Below are positions 1-7,580 of a DNA stretch of 64,000 nt, in pieces. The DNA is taken from assembly GCF_002119765.1 (NCBI RefSeq), contig NZ_CP021112.1:2288501-2352500 (forward strand). The letters are read 5' to 3'. How positions within the stretch are numbered: the stretch's first letter is position 1; the number at the start of each line of letters is the position of its first letter. Both the position numbers and the translations under genes were made by a program. The notes beneath the pieces were generated by a model. That model had not been told where the DNA came from. It did not search any database and saw nothing but the letters and a program-made list of their open reading frames with translations. Origin of the DNA: Pseudorhodoplanes sinuspersici (GTDB lineage Bacteria; Pseudomonadota; Alphaproteobacteria; Rhizobiales; Xanthobacteraceae).

Positions 1-2
1 TA

Positions 3-704
3 TGGTACGATTTTCATATTGAGCCGATGCGGGATGTCTCCGGTACGCTGATCGGATTGACGGGGGCGGCCGTCGATATCACCGAGCGCAAGGAGGCCGA
101 GGCTCATCTGCGGCTGCTGATGCGCGAGCTGACGCATCGTTCGAAAAATCTTCTCGCCGTCATCCAGGCGATGGCACGGCAGACGGCGCGGCATAGCGGC
201 AGCATTGCCACGTTTCTGGACAGGTTCAGCGCTCGCGTCCAGGCTTTGGCGCGTTCGCACGATCTGCTCGTGGCTGAAGGCTGGCATGGCGCTTCGCTGA
301 ATGATCTCGTGCGCTCGCAGCTTGCGCATTACATCGACGGTGAATCCAATCAGGTTTTGATTGACGGTCCGGATGTTCAGCTGACGCCGGAAGCCACACA
401 GAGCCTTGGGCTTGCCTTACACGAACTTGTGACCAATGCCGCCAAGCACGGCGCCCTGTCGAAGCTCACCGGGCGCGTTGAGGTGACGTGGCGGCCGCTC
501 GCGGGCAATGGCGGCGTCGAATTGCTATGGCGTGAGACAAAAGGGCCGAAGGTCAGCGAACCAAAGCGGCGGGGCTTTGGCAGCGTGGTGATCGAGCACA
601 ATCTCGTTCGGGCGCTCGATGCGGAGGTCAGTCTTGATTTTGCTCCAGACGGTCTGACCTGTCGCATTGCAGTGCCGTCAAAGCAGATTGCCGGCCGCTC
701 CTGA
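3..704 (+). CDS. HWE-family sensor histidine kinase, 3' part (5' end outside window)
   Basis: The reading frame is open to the left edge, so only the last 233 residues are seen. It begins with the end of a PAS/PAC-like region (AVDITERKEAE), then a dimerisation and phospho-acceptor helix with LTHRSKNLLAVIQ, in which the His is the expected phosphorylation site. A HELVTNAAKHGAL box and a C-terminal GFGSVVIEHNLVRAL follow, as in HWE/HisKA_2 ATPase domains. Enzymes of this family autophosphorylate on His and pass phosphate to a response regulator. In alphaproteobacteria many feed the PhyR-NepR-EcfG general stress response. That link is inferred here only from the family and from EcfG-type promoters immediately downstream. 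The sensor input part is not visible. Confidence 0.9.
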   Translation, partial: WYDFHIEPMRDVSGTLIGLTGAAVDITERKEAEAHLRLLMRELTHRSKNLLAVIQAMARQTARHSGSIATFLDRFSARVQALARSHDLLVAEGWHGASLNDLVRSQLAHYIDGESNQVLIDGPDVQLTPEATQSLGLALHELVTNAAKHGALSKLTGRVEVTWRPLAGNGGVELLWRETKGPKVSEPKRRGFGSVVIEHNLVRALDAEVSLDFAPDGLTCRIAVPSKQIAGRS

Positions 705-709
705 GAGCC

Positions 710-734
710 GGAACACCTTCCCCTTTCAGACGTT
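710..734 (+). promoter_or_regulatory. EcfG-type (general stress) promoter for the 824-1309 gene
   Basis: GGAAC at 710-714 and CGTT at 731-734 are separated by 16 bases, an exact match to the alphaproteobacterial EcfG consensus GGAAC-N16/17-CGTT. It lies between the kinase stop and the next gene and points at that gene, whose start is about 85 bases further on. Function is inferred from the consensus only. Confidence 0.65.
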
Positions 735-823
735 AATCCACTGAATGATAGCGGGGTGAAAACCCCCACCCTTGTCTTTCTAACAAATCGATTCAAAGGC
801 GATTCGTCCAAGAGGAATCGGTC

Positions 824-1309
824 ATGTGGCGTAAGACAGTATGCGCCGGGAGTGGGATTATACTTGCTTGTGCGGCCATTTATGGACTGTCTTCTCTCGA
901 TACCCGCTCAACCGCAGCAAATTTCGATCTGCGCTGGCTTTATCCGGCGTCAAAAGCCGATCGGCTGCCCCTCGTGCAGCTGCGATCAATCAACGTCGAT
1001 AACGTCGTGATGGCCTTCAATGTGCCGTCGGCCAGCACGACGATCGCGGCGAGAGGTCCAACGCTGATCGGGACAGAGTGGTATCGTTCCAAAAACGGTC
1101 AGAATGCACCGGTTGCGCGAAGCGTCCAAGCTTCGCCTGTGAGGGTTCGCACGATCCCGGTCAATCCGGTGCGGACTGTGCCGCTTAACGAGAAGCCGGA
1201 CACGAAGGACGCCAAGGATAAAGATAAATTGCCTGTCGGTTGCGAGCCGGCATTCAGCCCCGTCACGACGCCGTCAATGGCTCATATCAGCTCACGTTGT
1301 GATGCGTGA
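824..1309 (+). CDS. Exported hypothetical protein with Cys-containing C-terminal motif
   Basis: This 161-residue protein has an N-terminal hydrophobic stretch (about residues 7-22) that looks like an uncleaved or cleavable signal. A mid region and a basic/acidic linker (DTKDAKDKDK) follow, and it ends with LPVGCEPAFSPVTTPS and SSRCDA. I recall this kind of C-terminal signature from conserved hypothetical proteins of Bradyrhizobium-like genomes; no function is assigned. The start is supported by AGAGGAAT just upstream. An EcfG-type promoter at 710-734 suggests induction under general stress, and a hairpin terminator follows the stop. Two Cys residues near the end could form a periplasmic disulfide (inference). 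Confidence 0.75.
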   Translation: MWRKTVCAGSGIILACAAIYGLSSLDTRSTAANFDLRWLYPASKADRLPLVQLRSINVDNVVMAFNVPSASTTIAARGPTLIGTEWYRSKNGQNAPVARSVQASPVRVRTIPVNPVRTVPLNEKPDTKDAKDKDKLPVGCEPAFSPVTTPSMAHISSRCDA

Positions 1310-1345
1310 TTGTGCCATACGATAGGATCGTTTCATTTCTCGAAA

Positions 1346-1376
1346 AGAGGCCGGGTCTCTCGATCCGGCCTTCTTT
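1346..1376 (+). terminator. Rho-independent terminator
   Basis: GAGGCCGG and CCGGCCTTC form an imperfect stem around a short loop and are followed by TTCTTT. It lies 37 bases after the stop of the 824-1309 gene. Confidence 0.65.
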
Positions 1377-1404
1377 GCATGTGATGGTTGGCGCGTCAGC
1401 GTGA

Positions 1405-1563
1405 TCAGAGACGGCCGAGCAGCAGAAGGATCAAAACGATCACCAGGATGACACCAACGATACCCGACGGACCATAACCCCATCCGCGGCTATAGCCCCA
1501 ATTCGGTATGGCGCCGATCAAAATCAGAATGAGAATGATGACGAGAACAGTGCCGAGTGTCAT
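1405..1563 (-). CDS. DUF3309-family small membrane protein
   Basis: This 52-residue protein is mostly two hydrophobic segments, MTLGTVLVIILILILIGAI and GIVGVILVIVLILLLL, joined by a Gly/Trp/Tyr-rich turn (NWGYSRGWGYGP). That is the DUF3309 pattern of very small inner-membrane proteins. The ATG at 1563 is preceded by GGAG at the right distance; an upstream in-frame start would add 14 residues without a ribosome site. An EcfG-type promoter on the same strand at 1686-1710 suggests it belongs to the general stress regulon. Its biochemical role is unknown. Confidence 0.85.
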   Translation of the reverse strand: MTLGTVLVIILILILIGAIPNWGYSRGWGYGPSGIVGVILVIVLILLLLGRL

Positions 1564-1685
1564 GGGCGTCTCCAGTGTTGATTTTTTGTACTGCTTGCAA
1601 TTCACGACACACTGCAGTCACGACGAATATCACCCGCTTCGGCGGCTACGTGGCCGCCATGGCATGGTTGCGTTCGTCATCAATC

Positions 1686-1710
1686 AACGCGGCCAGTTCC
1701 ATTCGGTTCC
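1686..1710 (-). promoter_or_regulatory. EcfG-type promoter for the DUF3309 gene
   Basis: On the minus strand GGAAC (plus positions 1706-1710) and CGTT (plus positions 1686-1689) are 16 bases apart. It points at the DUF3309 gene, giving a leader of about 115 bases. Confidence 0.6.
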
Positions 1711-1742
1711 ATTTTCCGAAAATCCGTCATCATTCATGTTGC

Positions 1743-1768
1743 GGAACGGAACGGTGTGCGCGTACGTT
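1743..1768 (+). promoter_or_regulatory. EcfG-type promoter for the dehydrogenase gene
   Basis: GGAAC at 1743-1747 and CGTT at 1765-1768 with a 17-base spacer. It is divergent from the EcfG-type site at 1686-1710 and about 70 bases upstream of the 1841 start. Confidence 0.6.
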
Positions 1769-1840
1769 CTGCAGACTTGCATTCACGCCCACGCCGATGC
1801 TCGTTTTTAATTCATCGGCAAGATATCCCGGAATGAATCC

Positions 1841-2893
1841 ATGCGCGCTGTTACCGTGCTTCCCGGCATTTTGAATTCCGTTCAGCTTGAGGATGTTCCG
1901 GAGCCGCCGCTGGCGGACGGCGAGATTCTCGTTCGCACAATCGCACTTGGCATCTGCGGTACCGATCACGAAATTCTCGAAGGGCTTTACGGCTCGGCCC
2001 CGCCGGGCGCGGAGCGTCTGGTGCTTGGCCATGAGTCGCTTGGCGTCGTTGAAGATGCGCCGGCGCAGAGCGGCTTTCTGCCGGGCGATCATGTCGTCGG
2101 TATCGTGCGCCGTCCCGATCCGGTGCCGTGTCCGTCCTGCGCGGCGGGTGAATGGGATATGTGCCGCAACGGCGGCTATACCGAGCGCGGTATTAAGGAG
2201 CGGAATGGCTTCGGTTCCGAGCGTTTTCGCATCGAGCGAGGCTTTGCCGTCAAGGTCGACCGTGCGCTCGGCCTCGCCGCCGTACTGATGGAGCCGACCA
2301 GCATCGTCGCCAAGGCATGGGATCATGTCGAGCGCGTCGGCCGCCGCTCCGAATGGTGGTCGGCCGAGACTGTGCTGGTGACCGGCGCGGGGCCGATCGG
2401 GTTGCTGGCGGCGATGATGGGTCGGCAGCGCAATCTCAAGGTCCATGTTCTCGATCGCAATGTCGCGGGGCCGAAGCCGGAATTGATTCGCGATCTCGGT
2501 GCCGTGCATCACGCCGGCCTTGAGTCGCTCGGTGACATGCAGTTCGATGTCGTCATGGAATGTACGGCTGCAACACCGCTCGTCGTCGAAGCGATGAAGC
2601 GTTGCGCGCCCTCTGGCATCGTCTGCCTTCTCGGTGTGTCATCGCCTGGCAGCAAGACCGAATTCGATATCGGCGGGTTCAATCGCAAGCTCGTTCTCAA
2701 CAACGAGGTCGTGTTCGGCGCAGTCAATGCCAATCTTGGCCATTATCGCCAGGCAGCTGACACGCTGAAACGCGCTGACCGCAAATGGCTCGACCGGCTC
2801 ATCACCAGGCGGGTGCCACTTGCGAACTGGCGCGAGGCATACGTCCCGCAAAAGGGCGAAATTAAAGTTGTTCTGATGTTTTCGGATTTATGA
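1841..2893 (+). CDS. Zinc-dependent medium-chain dehydrogenase, glucose 1-dehydrogenase-like
   Basis: This 350-residue member of the MDR alcohol dehydrogenase superfamily has the glucose dehydrogenase C-terminal layout. The catalytic zinc region is GICGTDHEILEG (about 38-49) and GHES (about 67-70). A structural-zinc-like cluster with PCPSCAAGEWDMC follows near 100, and a Rossmann nucleotide site VTGAGPIGLL lies near 183. Enzymes of this subgroup oxidise aldoses such as glucose to the lactone with NAD(P); the substrate here is not proven. It is monocistronic by layout. The EcfG-type promoter at 1743-1768 would place it in the stress response, plausibly for sugar oxidation or NADPH supply (inference). 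Confidence 0.85.
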   Translation: MRAVTVLPGILNSVQLEDVPEPPLADGEILVRTIALGICGTDHEILEGLYGSAPPGAERLVLGHESLGVVEDAPAQSGFLPGDHVVGIVRRPDPVPCPSCAAGEWDMCRNGGYTERGIKERNGFGSERFRIERGFAVKVDRALGLAAVLMEPTSIVAKAWDHVERVGRRSEWWSAETVLVTGAGPIGLLAAMMGRQRNLKVHVLDRNVAGPKPELIRDLGAVHHAGLESLGDMQFDVVMECTAATPLVVEAMKRCAPSGIVCLLGVSSPGSKTEFDIGGFNRKLVLNNEVVFGAVNANLGHYRQAADTLKRADRKWLDRLITRRVPLANWREAYVPQKGEIKVVLMFSDL

Positions 2894-2952
2894 CAGGCGC
2901 GTTCTGTTGGACGGAAAGGGCGGAAGGACGGACAGAACGTGTTGGCACAACT

Positions 2953-3102
2953 CTAGAAGAACCCGAGCCAGAGAAGCGCGAACAACACGCAGACCAGCCC
3001 GATACTGACGACGAGGATCGTCAAAACCGGTTTGTCCAGAAATCCCTGCCGCGCTTCCACCGGGGTCAATTCTTCGCGGTTGGTATTTCGTCGTGTAGCC
3101 AT
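2953..3102 (-). CDS. Small single-span membrane protein
   Basis: This 49-residue protein has a polar N-terminus (MATRRNTNREELTPVEARQG) and a C-terminal transmembrane helix (LTILVVSIGLVCVLFALLW). It is a recurring type of small hypothetical protein in Rhizobiales. The ATG at 3102 is chosen because GGGAG lies seven bases upstream; the longer frame has no ribosome site. An EcfG-type promoter on the same strand (3201-3226) and three tandem 14-bp repeats lie in its presumed leader. Function unknown. Confidence 0.75.
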   Translation of the reverse strand: MATRRNTNREELTPVEARQGFLDKPVLTILVVSIGLVCVLFALLWLGFF

Positions 3103-3139
3103 CAAACCAACTCCCGCTGTCGTGCGACCAAGGTTTGTC

Positions 3140-3181
3140 CAAGACTGTGCTTGCAAGACCGTGCTAGCAAGACCGTGCTAG
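3140..3181. repeat. Three tandem 14-bp repeats
   Basis: CAAGACTGTGCTTG (3140-3153), CAAGACCGTGCTAG (3154-3167) and CAAGACCGTGCTAG (3168-3181) follow each other directly. They sit between the EcfG-type promoter at 3201-3226 and the 49-residue membrane protein gene, so they should be transcribed as part of its leader. Confidence 0.9.
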
Positions 3182-3200
3182 CAGGGTCTTGTTTGCGAAC

Positions 3201-3226
3201 AACGCCTATGGCTTGGGCACGGTTCC
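3201..3226 (-). promoter_or_regulatory. EcfG-type promoter for the 49-residue membrane protein
   Basis: On the minus strand GGAAC (plus 3222-3226) and CGTT (plus 3201-3204) are separated by 17 bases. It points leftwards to the 2953-3102 gene. Confidence 0.6.
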
Positions 3227-3320
3227 TGTGCGATAGGGCCGCAAAACTGCTATGGTTGCGGGCGCGGCTTCGCCGGTCACGGCGAAGTCGTCTGGTACTT
3301 CAGAGGGGGATTGCCCGGTC

Positions 3321-3881
3321 ATGATATCGACACTTGTCGTTCTTGGAATTATTGCCGCCATCGTTTTTTGGGGCATCTCGATCTACAATGGTCTCGTGGC
3401 GATGCGTCAGCGCGTCAGCCAGGCCTTTGCCGACGTCGACGTTCAGCTCAAGCAGCGTCATGATCTCATTCCCAACCTGATCGAGACCGTTAAAGGCTAT
3501 GTCACGCATGAGCGCGAGACGCTGGATGCGGTGGTGAAGGCGCGTAATGCCGCCATCGCCGCGCAGGGACCGGCCGCGCAGGGACAGGCGGAAACGATGC
3601 TGAGCGGCGCGCTGCGTCAGCTTTTTGCCTTGTCCGAGGCTTATCCGGACCTCAAGGCCAGCACCAATTTTCAGCAATTGCAGAGCGAGCTGTCCGATAT
3701 CGAGAACAAGATCGCGGCGGCGCGCAGGTTCTTCAACAACGCGGTGCAGGAATACAATACGGGCATCCAGAGCTTCCCGGCCGTGCTGGTCGCCGGCTCG
3801 CTTGGTTTCCATCAACGTGAATTCTTCGATCTCGGCGATGCTCGGCCGCAGCTCGAACAGGCTCCGCAAGTGAAGTTCTAA
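3321..3881 (+). CDS. lemA: LemA family protein
   Basis: This 186-residue protein starts with a transmembrane helix (MISTLVVLGIIAAIVFWGIS), then the LemA signature: IYNGLVAMRQRVSQAFADVDVQ, LKQRHDLIPNLIETVKGY and RFFNNAVQEYNTGIQ. LemA proteins are membrane-anchored helical proteins with an external N-terminus and no defined enzymatic activity. They are often encoded beside an M48 protease, as here. The start at 3321 is chosen over 3252 because AGAGGGGG precedes it and it begins directly with the membrane helix. It probably forms an operon with the downstream protease (74-base gap). Confidence 0.92.
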   Translation: MISTLVVLGIIAAIVFWGISIYNGLVAMRQRVSQAFADVDVQLKQRHDLIPNLIETVKGYVTHERETLDAVVKARNAAIAAQGPAAQGQAETMLSGALRQLFALSEAYPDLKASTNFQQLQSELSDIENKIAAARRFFNNAVQEYNTGIQSFPAVLVAGSLGFHQREFFDLGDARPQLEQAPQVKF

Positions 3882-3954
3882 AAAGTGAAGTTCTGAATGG
3901 TGGAGTTCTGACGGCGCGGCGGCTTTGCAGGCCGCCGCTGCGGAGCTTTGAAAG

Positions 3955-5118
3955 ATGGCGGCCTACGGCCTCTACACGCATATCCAAAGCAATCGCCGGC
4001 GATCGGTGATGTTGCTGATCGGCCTGTTTTTTCTGGTCTATCTCATGGTCTTTGCCGGCGCCTTGCTGGCTGAAGGTTATATGGGCGGCAACAGGGGCTT
4101 TGACAGCATCGTCGCCCGTGCGTGGCGCGACCTGATCGTCGCACTGCCATTTGCCACAATCGGCGCGGCGATCTGGATCGCCATTGCATGGAAATTCCAT
4201 CAGGCGATGATCGACGCCTTAACCGGCGGGCATGAGGTCACGCGCAGGGAAGAGCCGCGACTTTACAATCTTCTCGAAAACCTCTGCATCTCGCGTGGCA
4301 TTCCGATGCCGAAGCTGAAGATCATGGACAGCGATGCGCTCAATGCCTTCGCCACCGGCCTGAATGAAAAGCAATATTCGATCACGGTGACGACCGGGCT
4401 GCTCAACAAGCTGAATGACGCCGAAATTGAAGCCGTGCTGGCGCATGAGTTGACGCACATTCGCAACGGCGACGTGCGGATGATGGTGATCGCGGTCATC
4501 ATCGCCGGTGTGATTTCGTTCTTTGCCGAATTCTTCTTTCGCGTGATGTTTCGTGGCGGCTTCCGCGGCGGCCGCTCATCGGGAGGAGATAACAGGAAGG
4601 GCGGTGGTGGCGCTGCCATCCTGATCGCCGTTGTGCTTGTTGCGGTGGCATGGTTCCTGTCGCTGGTAATTCGCTTCGCGTTGTCACGGTCACGCGAATT
4701 CCTGGCCGATGCCGGTGCCGTCGAACTGACCAAGAATCCCGACGCCATGATCGTGGCGTTGCGCAAGATCGAGGGCCGCGGCGAATTGCCGGGCGTGACC
4801 TCTGCCGTGATGGAAATGTGCGTCGACAATCCGCGCTCGGGGTTTGCCGATCTGTTTGCGTCGCATCCATCGATCGATCGTCGTGTCGATGCGCTGGTGC
4901 GGATGGCCGGCGGTCATGATCCGGGCCTGCTTATGCTGCCCGAGCCGGATCACATCGATGCGGCGACGGACGAGCCTTCCCAAAACCCGGATAACCCGTC
5001 CCAGCAAGGCCCGTGGCAGGCGCCGCAAGGCACTCCGCAGTCGGATGCAAGTCGTGGATCAGCGCCGAGCGGTCCTTCAACCGGACCTTGGGGACCGGTT
5101 CGCGACCAGAACGGCTAG
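3955..5118 (+). CDS. M48 family (HtpX-like) membrane zinc metallopeptidase
   Basis: This 387-residue protein has two membrane segments near 20-40 and 62-82, the zinc motif HELTH at about 164-168, two further hydrophobic segments (about 177-190 and 220-240) and the third ligand region SREFLADAGAVELT. The C-terminal 50 residues are Pro/Gln/Ser-rich and probably disordered. HtpX-type proteases degrade damaged membrane proteins. Pairing with LemA is a conserved arrangement. The start at 3955 has GGAG ten bases upstream. Confidence 0.92.
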   Translation: MAAYGLYTHIQSNRRRSVMLLIGLFFLVYLMVFAGALLAEGYMGGNRGFDSIVARAWRDLIVALPFATIGAAIWIAIAWKFHQAMIDALTGGHEVTRREEPRLYNLLENLCISRGIPMPKLKIMDSDALNAFATGLNEKQYSITVTTGLLNKLNDAEIEAVLAHELTHIRNGDVRMMVIAVIIAGVISFFAEFFFRVMFRGGFRGGRSSGGDNRKGGGGAAILIAVVLVAVAWFLSLVIRFALSRSREFLADAGAVELTKNPDAMIVALRKIEGRGELPGVTSAVMEMCVDNPRSGFADLFASHPSIDRRVDALVRMAGGHDPGLLMLPEPDHIDAATDEPSQNPDNPSQQGPWQAPQGTPQSDASRGSAPSGPSTGPWGPVRDQNG

Positions 5119-5122
5119 ACAA

Positions 5123-5323
5123 TCAGGGACGATAAACACCGGTCTGCGGGTCGCGCCTCAGCGTTGGATGCTGCGCGCGTTCGGCAGTGCTGGCCGCAGT
5201 CGCCAGCCGTGCGGCTTCAAGCTCTTCGTTGATGCGTTGGTATTCGCGGCGAATGATCCGGGCCAGCGCAAAGGTTGCAACGGCTCCTGCGGCCCAGAGG
5301 ACAACTTGAGGAATGATGGGCAT
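5123..5323 (-). CDS. Small membrane protein ending in RRDPQTGVYRP
   Basis: This 66-residue protein has an N-terminal membrane helix (VVLWAAGAVATFALARII), an amphipathic charged helix (RREYQRINEELEAARLA) and the tail RRDPQTGVYRP. The ATG at 5323 has AGGA five to eight bases upstream; an alternative ATG at 5338 would add five residues. It converges on the M48 protease gene with four bases between stops. No function can be given. Confidence 0.65.
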   Translation of the reverse strand: MPIIPQVVLWAAGAVATFALARIIRREYQRINEELEAARLATAASTAERAQHPTLRRDPQTGVYRP

Positions 5324-5399
5324 CGTGTTCCTGCTCATGATTTCCGCACTGTCAGTTCAATAAAGGCCATCCGCTTCCTGTCGTCTGGCGCGTCAGCCG

Positions 5400-6287
5400 T
5401 CACAGCCCGTAACGGGCCCAGATTGCACGCGCCTCGGCCGTGGAAAGCAGATCCTCGGCAAGCGTCTCGCCCGACAGAAGCCGGGACAGACTCTGTGAAC
5501 CAACTCCTGGAACGCGCCGTCCGAACCATCCACGGTCGGCCATCAGCGGCGTCTCTACCTTGTCGCCGAATCGTTCGCGCAACACCGTCCGGATTTCGCC
5601 AAAACCATCGACCAGTCCGAGCCGGAGAGCCTGTTCACCGGCCCAGTATTCGCCGGAGAACAAGGCCGATTCGGGGCCGGCGAGTTTGCTGCCGCGGCGG
5701 GATTTCACCAGCCCGATAAAGGCCTCATAAATGTCCTGCTGAATCGCCTTCAGGCGCGCCACGTCCTCCGGATTTTCGGGCAGGAACGGGTCGAGCATCA
5801 CTTTTCGGTCGCCGGCGGTGTAGATCCGCCGCTCGACGCCGAGTTTTTCGATCGCCTTCTGCAATCCGAAAGTGGCGCCGACCACGCCGATTGATCCGAC
5901 GATCGACGACACATCGCAGAAGATTTCATCGCCGGCGCAGGCAATCATGTAGCCACCGGACGCGCCAACATCCTCGATGAAAACCATCACCGGGATTTTC
6001 TTCTCTTCCGACAATTGCCGGATGCGCTGGAATACCAGATGCGACTGCACCGGCGAACCGCCGGGCGAATTGATGATCAGGGCGACGGCTTTGGCTTTCT
6101 TGTAAGCAAAAGCGCGGTCAAGAAGGCGCGCAACACCGTGCAATGTGATCCCCGGCCGGAGCGGCGTGGAAAAGCCGATCACGCCGGTGAGCCGCACCAC
6201 CGGAACGATCGGGATGTCGGTGCGAAAGCGCGTCGGCACCATCGACTGAAAGAACTTGCGGATCTGGTCGCCTGAAATTTCTGCCAT
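5400..6287 (-). CDS. S49 family peptidase (SppA/SohB-like)
   Basis: This 295-residue protein contains the S49 core NSPGGSPVQS (about 90-99) and the nucleophile region VGASGGYMIAC, where the Ser of ASGG is expected to act with a downstream Lys. SSIVGSIGVVG and the helical TPxxP-like segment with YEAFIGLVKSRRG follow. It matches the short alphaproteobacterial clade of signal peptide peptidases and lacks an obvious N-terminal membrane helix. The family cleaves membrane-embedded signal peptide remnants or periplasmic proteins. It appears to be a single gene; no strong ribosome site precedes the ATG. Confidence 0.9.
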   Translation of the reverse strand: MAEISGDQIRKFFQSMVPTRFRTDIPIVPVVRLTGVIGFSTPLRPGITLHGVARLLDRAFAYKKAKAVALIINSPGGSPVQSHLVFQRIRQLSEEKKIPVMVFIEDVGASGGYMIACAGDEIFCDVSSIVGSIGVVGATFGLQKAIEKLGVERRIYTAGDRKVMLDPFLPENPEDVARLKAIQQDIYEAFIGLVKSRRGSKLAGPESALFSGEYWAGEQALRLGLVDGFGEIRTVLRERFGDKVETPLMADRGWFGRRVPGVGSQSLSRLLSGETLAEDLLSTAEARAIWARYGL

Positions 6288-6446
6288 CGAAAGGTCATAC
6301 GTTGTTTGAAACCGGTCCTCAAGTTACCGGGCGTTAACGAAAATAATGTGTTGATGCGTTAGCAACGTCGCATCGTCGGCATCGGCATGCGGACCTGCCC
6401 CCAACGAAAATACTCTGTTTGTCCGGCGAGTAAGGAAAGCCTTACC

Positions 6447-6548
6447 ATGAAGATCTATGTCCTGATCCTCCTGCTCGGCACCATTGCGGCTTTTGCGCAC
6501 ATGTCGACGCTTCCGAAGCGTCCGATAGAACCCGAGAATATCAGCTAA
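6447..6548 (+). CDS. Very small secreted or membrane-anchored peptide (33 aa)
   Basis: An ATG at 6447 opens a 33-residue frame with a hydrophobic start (MKIYVLILLLGTIAAFA) and a short polar tail ending in PRPIEPENIS-like residues. AAGGA lies ten bases upstream. The stop overlaps the end of the convergent methyltransferase gene by three bases. It resembles a one-helix small membrane protein; there is no further support, so this stays tentative. Confidence 0.45.
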   Translation: MKIYVLILLLGTIAAFAHMSTLPKRPIEPENIS

Positions 6549-7330
6549 GTAATTTTATTTGGCTGGCTTGGTTCCGGCGGCCATGCGCCGCCATGCCTCA
6601 AGATAGCCTCAGCGTCGTCCGTCGGTGTCCGATTGCGATCGTTCAGCGTCAGGGCCGGCAGGATACGAAGAGGCGAGCGGTCATCTTTGCGGCCGGTGGC
6701 GATGATTCTGATCGCCGCGCGGTCCGGTGCCGGATAAACCGGAATAACGCTGATGCCGCCGAAGCCATTCGCAAGCAGGTGAAGGACGTCATCTAGGCCG
6801 TCGGCTCGCCAGATCAGCGTCACCGCGCCGGTGCTGCTCAGCATGTCGTGCGCCCGATTGACCCATGTCCTCAGCAAGTCTGAATCGCCGGCATGTGCGG
6901 CACGGCGAGCAGCATCGGGCGAAGCCTGAAGTGAGGTGGGGTTGAATGGCGGGTTCATGAAAATGTGATCGAAGCGCGCAGCGGCTCGCGCCGGAGAATC
7001 CTCCGCAGTCTCCGCCATGATGTCTCGGTGCACCACTTGGGCGCGACACGAAAAGCCGTTGCGTGCGATGTTCTCACGCGCCAGCGTGCAAAGCTCGTCG
7101 TCGATCTCGAACAGCGTTACATGTACGCCAGCAACGCGCGACAGGAGTGCCAAGCTCGCAGCGCCGACGCCGGCGCCAAACTCCGCCACACGATCTTGGG
7201 ACTGAGCGGCAACAGCGGCCGCCAGTAAAATCGCATCATGCCCGAAGCGATGGCCGCGTTTCGGCTGGAAGAGATGCAGGCGTCCATTCAGGATCGCATC
7301 ATCGGTGATGTCGGCTGGCCTGTCGCGCAT
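6545..7330 (-). CDS. TrmN6-like methyltransferase (tRNA1(Val) A37 N6-methyltransferase family)
   Basis: This 261-residue Rossmann methyltransferase begins with the family pattern DDAILNGRLHLFQPKRGHRFGHDAILLA. The SAM site VAEFGAGVGAASLAL and the N6-adenine catalytic motif NPPF (in FMNPPFNPTS) follow. The closest described enzymes modify A37 of tRNA-Val; substrate identity is by family only. The start at 7330 (MRDRPADIT) is preferred because the longer frame would overlap the upstream DUF2007 gene and starts before recognised homology. It is probably co-transcribed with the DUF2007 gene. Confidence 0.85.
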   Translation of the reverse strand: MRDRPADITDDAILNGRLHLFQPKRGHRFGHDAILLAAAVAAQSQDRVAEFGAGVGAASLALLSRVAGVHVTLFEIDDELCTLARENIARNGFSCRAQVVHRDIMAETAEDSPARAAARFDHIFMNPPFNPTSLQASPDAARRAAHAGDSDLLRTWVNRAHDMLSSTGAVTLIWRADGLDDVLHLLANGFGGISVIPVYPAPDRAAIRIIATGRKDDRSPLRILPALTLNDRNRTPTDDAEAILRHGGAWPPEPSQPNKIT

Positions 7331-7349
7331 CTGTTGCACTCGTTCAGGT

Positions 7350-7580
7350 CTATGATTTTTGATTGCGAAGCTCGCCACCGAGACCGGCATCGGTCAGCAA
7401 TTGCCGCGCCTCGGTCTCCTGCTCGTCGGCCACCATGATTCGCCGCGACAGGATGCCGATCGAGCCTTCAAGCACGCTCATATTCTGATCGAGAACCATA
7501 TAGGCGATATGCGCCCCGTCGAATAAGGCGCCGATGGCATTGATCAGGACCGGGTCGTTGGTGCGGACAATTTCGCGCAT
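7350..7580 (-). CDS. DUF2007-domain protein (putative signal-transducing)
   Basis: This 76-residue protein, MREIVRTNDPVLINAIGALF..., matches small DUF2007 proteins, which have a ferredoxin-like fold resembling the PII/ACT type. It commonly precedes the TrmN6-like methyltransferase in Rhizobiales, as here with a 19-base gap. AAGGA lies upstream of the ATG at 7580; a TTG at 7589 is an alternative start. Role unknown. Confidence 0.85.
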   Translation of the reverse strand: MREIVRTNDPVLINAIGALFDGAHIAYMVLDQNMSVLEGSIGILSRRIMVADEQETEARQLLTDAGLGGELRNQKS

